Positions 1 through 5,797 of a DNA stretch of 5,797 nucleotides are shown here, in pieces. The stretch comes from Xanthobacteraceae bacterium (GTDB lineage: Bacteria; Pseudomonadota; Alphaproteobacteria; Rhizobiales; Xanthobacteraceae), in assembly GCA_030039655.1 (NCBI GenBank), contig JASHVC010000540.1:1-5797 (forward strand). Direction: 5' to 3'. Made by a program: the position numbers and the translations under genes. The notes under the pieces are model-generated. The model was given only the letters and a program-made list of their open reading frames with translations, had not been told where the DNA came from and did no database searches. Every line of letters begins with the position of its first letter. Positions within the stretch are counted from its first letter, which is position 1.

Positions 1-824
1 GCCGCGGGCGCTTCGTCACCGAGCTTGGCGTGATCGAGGCTAATCCGGGCGAGGTCGTCGTGATCCCGCGCGGGTTGCGCTTTCGTGTCGAGCTACCCGA
101 TGGGCCGTCGCGCGGCTACATCTGTGAGAATTACGGCGCCATGCTGCGGTTGCCGGAGCTTGGCCCGCTCGGCTCAAATGGCCTGGCTAACACGCGCGAT
201 TTTTTGGCGCCGGTCGCGGCATACGAAGATAACAAGACGCCTTGCGTCATGGTGGCCAAATTCCAGGGCAACCTGTGGGTGGCCGACATGGATCATTCGC
301 CGCTCAACGTGGTCGCCTGGCACGGCAACTTCGCTCCATACAAATACGATCTCGCGCGCTTCATGGTCATCGGCACGGTGAGCTTCGATCATCCCGATCC
401 GTCGATCTACAGCGTGCTCACGGCGCCGTCCGACTTGCCGGGGGCCGCTAATATCGATTTCGTGATTTTCCCGCCGCGCTGGCTGGTCGGCGAAGATACG
501 TTCCGCCCGCCCTGGTATCACCGCAACGTCATGACCGAGTTCATGGGGCTGCTGCACGGCGTCTACGACGCCAAAGCCGAAGGCTTCCTGCCGGGCGGCG
601 CCAGCCTGCACAACTGCATGACGGCGCACGGTCCCGACGCCGAGACTTGGCAGCGTGCGACCCGTGCTGAGCTAAAACCGCACAAGGTCGAAGACACTAT
701 GGCGTTCATGTTCGAAAGCCGTTTCGCCATGCGGCTGACCCGTTACGCTGTCGAGTCCTCTGAATTGCAGCACGATTACTTCGAAGGCTGGCAGGGGCTG
801 GAGAGGCATTTTTCGGACCGGTGA
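1..824 (+). CDS. hmgA: Homogentisate 1,2-dioxygenase, C-terminal part (5' end outside window)
   Basis: This enzyme is a cytoplasmic non-heme Fe(II) dioxygenase that opens the ring of homogentisate (2,5-dihydroxyphenylacetate) to maleylacetoacetate in tyrosine/phenylalanine breakdown. The reading frame is open from the left edge (first whole codon at nt 3), so about 274 of the usual ~430-450 residues are visible and the N-terminal cupin part is missing. Numbering from the internal GTG at nt 30, the iron ligands are H164 and E170 (in [10 protein letters not shown]) and H200 (in AHGPD). Their spacing of 6 and 36 residues equals human H335/E341/H371. The catalytic histidine H121 (DHPDPSI, human H292) and Y179 (human Y350) are also kept. 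[12 protein letters not shown] and DFVIFPPRW are family signatures. The site looks intact, so a genuine HmgA is likely. The stop (TGA 822-824) overlaps a possible GTG start of the next gene, suggesting translational coupling. The usual fahA/maiA neighbours do not follow. Confidence 0.95.
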   Translation, partial: RGRFVTELGVIEANPGEVVVIPRGLRFRVELPDGPSRGYICENYGAMLRLPELGPLGSNGLANTRDFLAPVAAYEDNKTPCVMVAKFQGNLWVADMDHSPLNVVAWHGNFAPYKYDLARFMVIGTVSFDHPDPSIYSVLTAPSDLPGAANIDFVIFPPRWLVGEDTFRPPWYHRNVMTEFMGLLHGVYDAKAEGFLPGGASLHNCMTAHGPDAETWQRATRAELKPHKVEDTMAFMFESRFAMRLTRYAVESSELQHDYFEGWQGLERHFSDR

Positions 825-829
825 AGTCG

Positions 830-1579
830 ATGCCGTCCGCGATGGATCAGGATACACGCGAGCGCCTTACCGCCGCGGCGCGCGCTTGCCGGATTCTCGA
901 CATGGAAGGGCACGGCGACATGACGCTCGGGCATCTGTCCGTGCGCGCCGGCGGTGGCGGTGGCTTCTGGATGAAGCGCAACCGCATCGGCCTTGGCGAA
1001 GTTTTGGGGCCGGACGACTTCGTTTTGGTGGACTGGGATGGCAACCAGATAGCCGGCAGCGGCGGACGGCATTCCGAATGGCCGATTCATTCGGAGATTT
1101 TCCGCCTGCGGCCGGATGTGAACGTCGTGGTGCATTCACACCCGCTTTACGCCAGCATTTTCTCCACGGTCTCGGAACCGCTGCAGCCCTACACTCTCGA
1201 TGCCGATTATTTCATCGATGTCCCGCGGCACGAGGCCGACGTCGCGCTACTCGCGCTCAAGGGCCACGGCAAAGCGCTTGCGCGATCGCTCGGCCAATCC
1301 TTCGCGGTGTTTATCGCCAATCACGGCGTGACTTTTTGTGGCACCAGCCTTGAGCATGCGGTCTGCGTCGGTATCTTTCTAGAAAAGGCCTGCAAAGCAC
1401 AGTTGATCGGGCGGGCTGCAAACATGAAACGCAGCATGCCCGGCCGGGCGGTACGGAAAATACGTAACAAAGAGATCATGACCCCGGTGCATTGGGAACA
1501 TTGCTGGAATTATTTCTGCCGCAAGCTTGACGCGCGCACGCTGCACGGTGCGGCCAAGAGCGAAGCTGTCTTCGGCTGA
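830..1579 (+). CDS. Class II aldolase/adducin family protein
   Basis: This is a probable Zn-dependent class II aldolase or decarboxylase-like enzyme of the FucA/AraD/adducin fold. Numbered from the GTG at 821 (252 residues), the metal ligands are H105 and H107 in VVVHSHP and H168 in IANHG. The acid/base glutamate is E86 in HSEWPIH. The spacings E86-H105 (19) and H105-H168 (63) equal those of E. coli fuculose-1-phosphate aldolase (E73, H92, H94, H155), so the active site looks complete. MTLGHLSVR (34-42) is the usual N-terminal signature, followed by an odd run of five glycines (44-48). The start is uncertain: GTG 821 overlaps the hmgA stop by 4 bases; ATG 830 has GGTGA (820-824) five bases upstream and is preferred here; ATG 842 is also possible and fits the usual start of the domain. 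The substrate cannot be read from the sequence: sugar-phosphate and hydroxy-oxo-acid aldolases share these residues. The operon position suggests catabolism of a carboxylic or aromatic compound. Confidence 0.9.
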   Translation: MPSAMDQDTRERLTAAARACRILDMEGHGDMTLGHLSVRAGGGGGFWMKRNRIGLGEVLGPDDFVLVDWDGNQIAGSGGRHSEWPIHSEIFRLRPDVNVVVHSHPLYASIFSTVSEPLQPYTLDADYFIDVPRHEADVALLALKGHGKALARSLGQSFAVFIANHGVTFCGTSLEHAVCVGIFLEKACKAQLIGRAANMKRSMPGRAVRKIRNKEIMTPVHWEHCWNYFCRKLDARTLHGAAKSEAVFG

Positions 1580-4014
1580 TGTCTGCCGGCTTGGCCCCGA
1601 CTGCACCGTTTGTTCTCCCGCAACCAGGGGAGGGCAGGGCGGAGACTTTTATCGGCAAGCCGGTGCGCCGGCGCGAGGACGTGCGGTTCTTGCGCGGCAA
1701 GGGACAGTTCGTTGACGACGTGATGCTGCCGGGCATGACGTGGTGCGCGTTCGTGCGCGGTCCCCATGCTCACGCGCGAATTCGCAGTGTCGAGGTCGAC
1801 GCCGCTCAGCGGCTGCCCGGTGTGCTGCTGACGCTCACCGCCGAGGACTGGAAGCACGCCGGTCACGGCGAGCTGACAGTCGTGCACCCGATGCCGTTCA
1901 GCGACGGCCGGCCGATGAACGACGCGCCGCGTCCGGCTTTCGCGCACGGCAAGGTGCGTCACGTCGGCGATATCGTCGCCGCGGTCGTGGCCGAGAGCCG
2001 TTACGTCGCCGAGGAGGCGGCTGCTGCCGTCGTGGTCGACTACGAGCCGCTGCAGTCAGTGTCTGATTTGCGCGCGGCGGTCGCGGCGCAGGCTCCGCTA
2101 CTGCATGAGCAATTCGGCAGCAACCTCGTGTTTGAGGTCGAGCGCGGCGACGCGCAGAAGACCGAAGCCGGCATGGCGAGCGCCGCTAAAGTCGTCGAAC
2201 TGGATTTGCGCAACACGCGCCTTACCGCCAATCCGCTCGAGCCTCGCGCTTATCTGTGCGACTACGACGCGGTGGCCGATCGTTACACGCTCTACGCCAC
2301 GTCGCAGATGCCGCACTACCTGCGCCGCTGGCTCTCGGTTTACACGCTGCATATCCCTGAGCACAAAATCCGAGTCATCTCGCCTGACGTCGGCGGCGGC
2401 TTCGGGGTCAAGGCGTTCTTATCCGTCGAGGTCTCGACGGTCGTTTGGGCGGCGCAGATCTTGCGGCGGCCGGTCAAATGGACGGCGACGCGCAGCGAGA
2501 GTTTCGTCTCCGACGCGCAGGCGCGCGATCACGACAGTCGCGTCCGCATGGGCTTTGACGCCGAAGGCTGCATTGTTGCCATGCAGGTTGATACGCTGGC
2601 GGCGCTCGGCGGCTATTTGAGCAATTTCGCGCCCAGCATTCCGGGCAACTCCTATCCGCAAACCATCACTGGCCTGTACCGCACACCCAATCTGCATTTT
2701 CGCGTGCGCGGCGTTTATACCAACACGGTGCCGGTCGACGCCTATCGCGGCTCCGGCCGGCCCGAGGCCACATGGATCAACGAGCGATTGATCGAGCGCG
2801 GCGCCCACGAGCTTGGCATCGATGCGGTGGAGATCCGCCGGCGCAATCTGATCGCGCGTGCGGACTTTCCCTACCCGGCGCCCGGTGGGCGCGTCTATGA
2901 TTCCGGCGATCCGCCGGCGCTGCTCGACAAGCTTTTGTCGTTGGCAAATTATCCGGCGCTGCGGCAGGGGCAGTTGAAGCTCAGGCGTCAGGGCATCCTG
3001 ATGGGCATTGGGCTCGCCTGCTTCATCGACAAGGCCGGGACGGGGTCGAGTGCCAATTTGGCGAAACGCGGCGGCCTCCATGGCGGCTGGGAAAGCGCGA
3101 CCGTGCGGGTGCACAGCGACGGCAAGGTGACGGTGTTTGCCGGTTCGCACTCCCACGGCCAAGGGCACGATATCACCTATGCGCAGATCGCCGCGGACCG
3201 GCTCGGCCTCGACATCGACGACATCAGCGTCGTCGAGGGCGACACCGATCGGATTCCCTTCGGCAACGGCACCTGGGGCGCGCGCTCCACGTCGGTCGCC
3301 GGTACCGCGATCCTGCGTGCGTCCGACCAGATCGTCGCCAAGGCGCGCCGCTTCGCCGCCGAAGCGCTGGAATGCGCGAGTGATGATATCGTCTACAGCG
3401 GCGGCCGTTTTTGTGTGCGTGGCACTGATCGCACGATCCGCTTTGCGGAAATCGCCGGCATCGCGTACCACGGCGCCAAACTTCCGGCTGATGGTTCGCT
3501 CCAGCCCGGCCTCGAGGTCACCGAGTTCTACGATCCGCCCGACACTAACGATCCCCAGGCCATGCACCTCGCCGTTGTGACTGTCGACCCAGACACTGGT
3601 GCCGTTACCCTGCAAGACCTTTATGGCGCTGACGATTGCGGCACGATCGTCAATCCCATGATCGTCGAAGGCCAAGTGCACGGCGGCATGGCGCAAGGCG
3701 CCGGTCAGGCACTCATGGAGGAGGTCGTCTACGATCGGCAATCCGGCCAGCTTCTGACCGGCAGCTTCATGGACTACGCCATGCCGCGCGCCGCCGACGT
3801 GCCGTCGTTTCACACCGGCTTCATCGAGACCCCCGCGCCGAGTAATCCGCTCGGTGTCAAGGGCGGCAGCGAAAGCGGCACGATCGGCGCGCCCGCGGCC
3901 ATCGGCAACGCGGTGATCGATGCGCTGTGGCATCTGGGCGTGCGCGATATCACACTGCCGATCACGCCTGAAACAGTTTGGCGCGCGCTCAAGAAAGCGC
4001 TGGCCGCGAACTAA
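1579..4014 (+). CDS. Xanthine dehydrogenase-family molybdopterin-binding subunit (CoxL/aldehyde oxidase-like)
   Basis: This is the large catalytic subunit of a molybdenum hydroxylase, which binds the molybdopterin cytosine dinucleotide cofactor and hydroxylates an aldehyde or N-heterocycle with water. Its 811 residues match the usual ~770-810. The N-terminal domain has the IGKPVRRREDVRFLRGKG signature (about residues 23-42) and the RGPHAHARI segment. The Mo-binding part has DVGGGFGVK (270-278), AYRGSGRPE (388-396), SHGQGHD (525-531), GNGTWGARS (562-570) and GVKGGSESG with the probable general base E765. The AYRGSGR loop lacks the cysteine of true CO dehydrogenase (AYRCSFR), so CO oxidation is unlikely; the loop is the form II CoxL/aldehyde-oxidase kind. 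Its ATG overlaps the aldolase stop (TGATG); I see no strong ribosome-binding site, which fits translational coupling. The FeS (CoxS) and FAD (CoxM) partner subunits are not next to it. The true substrate is unknown; an aldehyde made by the downstream decarboxylase is one candidate. Confidence 0.93.
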   Translation: MSAGLAPTAPFVLPQPGEGRAETFIGKPVRRREDVRFLRGKGQFVDDVMLPGMTWCAFVRGPHAHARIRSVEVDAAQRLPGVLLTLTAEDWKHAGHGELTVVHPMPFSDGRPMNDAPRPAFAHGKVRHVGDIVAAVVAESRYVAEEAAAAVVVDYEPLQSVSDLRAAVAAQAPLLHEQFGSNLVFEVERGDAQKTEAGMASAAKVVELDLRNTRLTANPLEPRAYLCDYDAVADRYTLYATSQMPHYLRRWLSVYTLHIPEHKIRVISPDVGGGFGVKAFLSVEVSTVVWAAQILRRPVKWTATRSESFVSDAQARDHDSRVRMGFDAEGCIVAMQVDTLAALGGYLSNFAPSIPGNSYPQTITGLYRTPNLHFRVRGVYTNTVPVDAYRGSGRPEATWINERLIERGAHELGIDAVEIRRRNLIARADFPYPAPGGRVYDSGDPPALLDKLLSLANYPALRQGQLKLRRQGILMGIGLACFIDKAGTGSSANLAKRGGLHGGWESATVRVHSDGKVTVFAGSHSHGQGHDITYAQIAADRLGLDIDDISVVEGDTDRIPFGNGTWGARSTSVAGTAILRASDQIVAKARRFAAEALECASDDIVYSGGRFCVRGTDRTIRFAEIAGIAYHGAKLPADGSLQPGLEVTEFYDPPDTNDPQAMHLAVVTVDPDTGAVTLQDLYGADDCGTIVNPMIVEGQVHGGMAQGAGQALMEEVVYDRQSGQLLTGSFMDYAMPRAADVPSFHTGFIETPAPSNPLGVKGGSESGTIGAPAAIGNAVIDALWHLGVRDITLPITPETVWRALKKALAAN

Positions 4015-4021
4015 ATCCAAG

Positions 4022-4027
4022 AAAGGA
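4022..4027 (+). promoter_or_regulatory. Ribosome binding site deciding the GTG start at 4038
   Basis: AAAGGA lies 10 bases before GTG 4038 in the 23-base gap after the molybdopterin subunit stop. No ATG is available near the start of the PYR-domain homology, and the in-frame TTG at 3978 lies inside the previous gene with no homologous sequence after it, so this site supports the GTG start. Confidence 0.6.
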
Positions 4028-4037
4028 TCCCATCGCA

Positions 4038-4553
4038 GTGGCAGCTAATGGTTCCGAAACCGCCAAACGGATCGCCGACGAACTGGCATTCTCCGGCGTC
4101 AAGCTCGTCGCCAGCCTTCCCGATAACTGGGTGATGGACGTGATCGATACGATCGAACACGACGGTCGCTTTATTCACGTGCCGGTCAATCGTGAGGAGT
4201 CCGCCATCGGCCTGTGCTCGGGCGCCTATATGGGAGCGATGGGCTCCGCCGCGCTCATGGGCGCATCGGGGTTCACGACCGTGGTATATGCGCTGACTAA
4301 GATCAACTACACCTACGAAATCCCACTCTTTCTCATGGCAACGCTGCGCGGCGCGGTCGGCGACCACCACAAGCACCACGTCTCAAACGGGCTTTATCTG
4401 CTGCCGGTGCTGGACGCGATCAGTATGCGTTATCAGATCATCGACAAGGCTGAGGATATTCCGTTGATTTCTCGGTGCTATCGCCATACGCGCACTTATG
4501 CGCGCCCCATGGTCGTGCTGTTCACGCGCGACCTGCTGCGCGGGAGCCATTAA
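4038..4553 (+). CDS. ThDP-dependent decarboxylase, alpha (PYR-domain) subunit, sulfopyruvate/phosphonopyruvate decarboxylase-like
   Basis: This is the N-terminal half of a two-gene thiamine-diphosphate decarboxylase, similar in type to ComD of sulfopyruvate decarboxylase. From GTG 4038 it has 171 residues, close to the ~170 usual for ComD. The PYR domain is recognised by the segment VKLVASLPDNWVMDVI (21-36) and by NREESAIGLCSGAYMG (51-66). E53 in that segment is probably the conserved glutamate that activates the ThDP pyrimidine ring (E54 is the alternative). The segment ATLRGAVGDHHKHH (101-114) carries four histidines in a place where this family has substrate-pocket residues. ThDP diphosphate binding (the GDG motif) is absent here and lies in the next gene, so the two should form one enzyme with the active site at their interface. 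The likely reaction is non-oxidative decarboxylation of a 2-oxo acid to an aldehyde. The substrate (sulfopyruvate, phosphonopyruvate, an aromatic or other oxo acid) cannot be told from sequence. Confidence 0.85.
   Translation: MAANGSETAKRIADELAFSGVKLVASLPDNWVMDVIDTIEHDGRFIHVPVNREESAIGLCSGAYMGAMGSAALMGASGFTTVVYALTKINYTYEIPLFLMATLRGAVGDHHKHHVSNGLYLLPVLDAISMRYQIIDKAEDIPLISRCYRHTRTYARPMVVLFTRDLLRGSH
4542..4546 (+). promoter_or_regulatory. Ribosome binding site for the PP-domain subunit
   Basis: GGGAG lies six bases before ATG 4553, inside the end of the PYR-subunit gene. Together with the TAATG stop/start overlap it fixes this start and fits coupled, equal expression of the two subunits. Confidence 0.6.
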
Positions 4554-5167
4554 TGAAATATCTCGAATGCTTTCGCGCACTGGCGCGGCAACGAACCGAC
4601 GAAATCGTGGTGGGGTCGGCGGGAAACTCCTGCCAGGCCTGGTGGGCGGCGACGCGCGACTCCGTTGGCAGCTTTTATCTCGACGCCTCCATGAGCCTTT
4701 CGACCATGTTCGCCTCCGGCCTCGCGCTGGCACAGCCGGGGCTGAAAATATGGGCGTTCATGGGCGACGGCGCCTTTTGCATGAATCCCGGTATGCTGAT
4801 GGTTGAGAGGGAGATGAACCTGCCCAACCTGACGCACTTCCTGGTGTCCAATCGTGCGTACGGGGGAACCTCCAACGCCGAACTGCCGAACTCTAAAGAC
4901 AATGACTATGCCGCCATCGCGCGCGGCATGGGTTTGGAGCGCGTGTTCGAGTTCTCCAGCGTCGAAAAGCTGGAGCGCGATTTCCCGGCGGTGAAGGCTT
5001 CCAACACGCCGGGGCATACTTTCGTGGTGCTGGAAGTCGAGCCGTTCTCCGACCATGACCAGAAGACGCTGGAGCAGCCGCCCTTCGACGGACCGGAACT
5101 GAAATTCCGCTTTGGCCGCCACATCGAGAGCCTCACCGGCGCGAGCATTTTCGGCTATCGGATTTGA
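4553..5167 (+). CDS. ThDP-dependent decarboxylase, beta (PP-domain) subunit, sulfopyruvate/phosphonopyruvate decarboxylase-like
   Basis: This is the C-terminal half of the split decarboxylase, similar in type to ComE, with 204 residues from ATG 4553. The ThDP/Mg2+ motif begins with GDGAF (71-75), where D72 should bind the metal, and ends with SNRAYGGT (99-106), where N100 should be the second metal ligand, 28 residues on as the GDG-X(25-30)-N pattern requires. The preceding segment LDASMSLSTMFASGLALA (43-60) is the usual helix before the motif, and NPGMLMVEREMNLPNL (78-93) lies within it. The PYR domain with its activating glutamate is missing and is supplied by the gene just upstream, whose stop overlaps this start by one base. 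The region after about residue 165 (SDHDQKTLEQPPFDGPELKF) resembles the C-terminal tail of such subunits. The frame also stays open upstream to ATG 4475, but that stretch lies inside the previous gene and shows no family sequence. It is the last gene of the plus-strand run. Confidence 0.88.
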   Translation: MKYLECFRALARQRTDEIVVGSAGNSCQAWWAATRDSVGSFYLDASMSLSTMFASGLALAQPGLKIWAFMGDGAFCMNPGMLMVEREMNLPNLTHFLVSNRAYGGTSNAELPNSKDNDYAAIARGMGLERVFEFSSVEKLERDFPAVKASNTPGHTFVVLEVEPFSDHDQKTLEQPPFDGPELKFRFGRHIESLTGASIFGYRI

Positions 5168-5172
5168 TACTC

Positions 5173-5236
5173 GTCGTGGCCGGATTTGCTCCGGCCATCC
5201 ACGTCTTTGGCTCCCGCGGACTCTTGTGGATGCCCA
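5173..5236. repeat. Palindromic intergenic repeat resembling a Bradyrhizobium-type element; possible weak operon terminator
   Basis: TGGCCGGA (5177-5184) and TCCGGCCA (5190-5197) form a perfect 8-bp stem with a 5-base loop, starting ten bases after the last plus-strand stop. A second, nested pair, CATCCAC (5196-5202) and GTGGATG (5226-5232), follows with a 23-base loop; it shares two bases with the first stem, so the two cannot both form fully. The wording 'GTGGCCGG...CCGGCCATCCACGTCTT...GTGGATGCCC' resembles, from memory, a very common intergenic palindrome of Bradyrhizobium and Rhodopseudomonas genomes. The T-rich tract after the first stem is weak (TCTTT, 5204-5208), so a terminator role for the plus-strand operon is possible but not firm. 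Confidence 0.55.
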
Positions 5237-5238
5237 GC

Positions 5239-5281
5239 AAAAAGTCCGCACTACGAGCCCGCCGCTACAACAGTGCGGACT
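5239..5281 (-). terminator. Probable intrinsic terminator of the Bug-family gene
   Basis: AGTCCGCACT (5243-5252) and AGTGCGGACT (5272-5281) form a perfect 10-bp inverted repeat with a 19-base loop. Read on the minus strand, the stem starts 13 bases after the stop codon of the solute-binding protein gene and runs directly into a U-tract (the A-run 5239-5243 on the plus strand), which is the layout of a rho-independent terminator. The loop is longer than usual but can pair internally (AGC/GCT). On the plus strand no T-run follows the stem, so it would act in one direction only. Confidence 0.6.
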
Positions 5282-5294
5282 CTGAACCGCCACA

Positions 5295-5797
5295 CTAGAG
5301 CTTTTGAACGCCGGCCTGGTCGATAATGCGCTTGAACGTGTCGATCTCCTTGGTCACTCGCGCCCAGGCGGCGTCGGCGCCCTGGGGCCGCACCAGAAAG
5401 CCGGCCTTGAATAACTTGTCTTTCATGTCGGCCGTGCTCAGAACCTTGAGCGTTTCCGTCTCAAGCCATTTCACGTTCGCCGGCGGCGTCTTTGCCGGCG
5501 CCAACAGCACGCAATCGACCGCGAATACGAAATCCTCGTAACCCGCTTCCTCCATGGTCGGCACGTTAGGCAGGTCGGGCCAGCGGCTCGCGGCGCTGAC
5601 CGCAAGGCAGCGGAATGTGCCCGCCTGAATGTGCGGCAGCGCCGGAGCCAGGGAGCCCGAATTCAGCTCGACACTTCCACTCAGCAGCGCCGTAACGGCG
5701 TCGCCGCCGCCCTTGAAAACCACATCGGCGAGCTTCGGTAGCTTGTCTCGGATCTTCAACAACTCCAACTGCAGTTGCGCGGTAGTCCCGATGGGCG
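5295..5797 (-). CDS. Bug-family tripartite tricarboxylate transporter substrate-binding protein (TctC-like), C-terminal part
   Basis: This is the C-terminal half of a periplasmic solute-binding protein of the Bug/TctC family, which captures carboxylates and related organic acids for a TctAB-type transporter or acts alone as a sensor. The frame is open to the right edge, so about 167 of the usual ~320 residues are visible, and the N-terminal signal peptide lies outside. The family pattern is clear from N to C: PIGTT near the edge, VVFKGGGDAVTALLSGSVEL, the LAPALPHIQAGTFRCLAVS segment, RWPDLPNVPTMEEAGYEDF, LLAPAKTPP and a C-terminal helix ending in IIDQAGVQKL. The gene is convergent with the plus-strand operon and ends in a hairpin with a U-tract. 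Bug genes often sit beside catabolic genes and may carry their substrate, but here the opposite strand means a separate promoter. The ligand cannot be read from the sequence. Confidence 0.92.
   Translation of the reverse strand, partial: PIGTTAQLQLELLKIRDKLPKLADVVFKGGGDAVTALLSGSVELNSGSLAPALPHIQAGTFRCLAVSAASRWPDLPNVPTMEEAGYEDFVFAVDCVLLAPAKTPPANVKWLETETLKVLSTADMKDKLFKAGFLVRPQGADAAWARVTKEIDTFKRIIDQAGVQKL

Noticed and set aside
30..32. GTG as the true start of hmgA
   Set aside because: The frame is open and homologous upstream of it to the window edge (RGRFVTELG), and HmgA is normally ~430 residues or more, so this is an internal valine codon.
174..629. Minus-strand open frame opposite hmgA
   Set aside because: It is antisense to strongly conserved hmgA codons, with no family sequence in its translation.
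1579..4014. True aerobic CO dehydrogenase large subunit
   Set aside because: The active-site loop reads AYRGSGR and lacks the copper-binding cysteine of AYRCSFR.
2419..4020. Long open frame (533 codons) on the minus strand opposite the molybdopterin subunit
   Set aside because: It lies wholly opposite a gene with clear family motifs, its translation resembles no protein family I know, and long antisense frames are common in GC-rich coding DNA.
3978..4037. Upstream extension of the PYR subunit from TTG 3978
   Set aside because: It overlaps the end of the molybdopterin subunit gene, and the extra residues look unlike a PYR domain; GTG 4038 has a ribosome binding site and gives the usual family length.
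4550..5293. Minus-strand open frame opposite the PP-domain subunit
   Set aside because: It is antisense to a gene with an intact ThDP motif and shows no recognisable domain.
5766..5768. TTG as the start of the Bug-family gene
   Set aside because: The frame continues to the right edge with family sequence (PIGTTAQLQ), so the gene is simply cut by the window.

Overview
The window looks like a chromosomal catabolic region from a high-G+C alphaproteobacterium, most likely of the Bradyrhizobium/Rhodopseudomonas group (Nitrobacteraceae). Three things support this. Codon use is strongly GC-biased in every gene. A Bug/TctC-type solute-binding protein is present. The short convergent intergenic region carries a palindromic sequence (TGGCCGGA...TCCGGCCA followed by ATCCACGTCTT) that resembles an intergenic repeat I remember as common in Bradyrhizobium-type genomes. 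The taxonomic call is inference from memory, not from a search.

Layout: five genes run left to right and are packed like one operon. (1) The C-terminal ~60% of homogentisate 1,2-dioxygenase (hmgA), cut by the left window edge, 1-824. (2) A class II aldolase/adducin-family protein, about 821/830-1579, whose possible GTG start overlaps the hmgA stop. (3) An 811-residue molybdopterin-binding subunit of the xanthine dehydrogenase/aldehyde oxidase/CO dehydrogenase family, 1579-4014, overlapping the aldolase stop by one base (TGATG). (4) and (5) A split thiamine-diphosphate decarboxylase of the sulfopyruvate/phosphonopyruvate decarboxylase type: PYR-domain subunit 4038-4553 and PP-domain subunit 4553-5167, joined by a TAATG overlap. 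A 127-bp intergenic stretch (5168-5294) with two hairpin regions separates this run from (6), a convergent minus-strand gene for a Bug-family (TctC-like) substrate-binding protein, 5295-5797, cut by the right edge.

How the genes may work together (inference): the split decarboxylase would turn a 2-oxo acid into an aldehyde, the molybdenum hydroxylase could oxidise that aldehyde to an acid, and HmgA opens the ring of homogentisate. The class II aldolase could make or remove a hydroxy-acid or oxo-acid side chain. One possible line is an aromatic 2-oxo acid to an arylacetaldehyde to an arylacetate, feeding homogentisate. The usual partners of hmgA (fahA, maiA, hppD) and the usual FeS and FAD partners of the Mo subunit are not in the window. 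The combination is unusual but each family is known; I see no evidence of a wholly new kind of system. No RNA genes, CRISPR arrays, insertion sequences or broken genes were seen.
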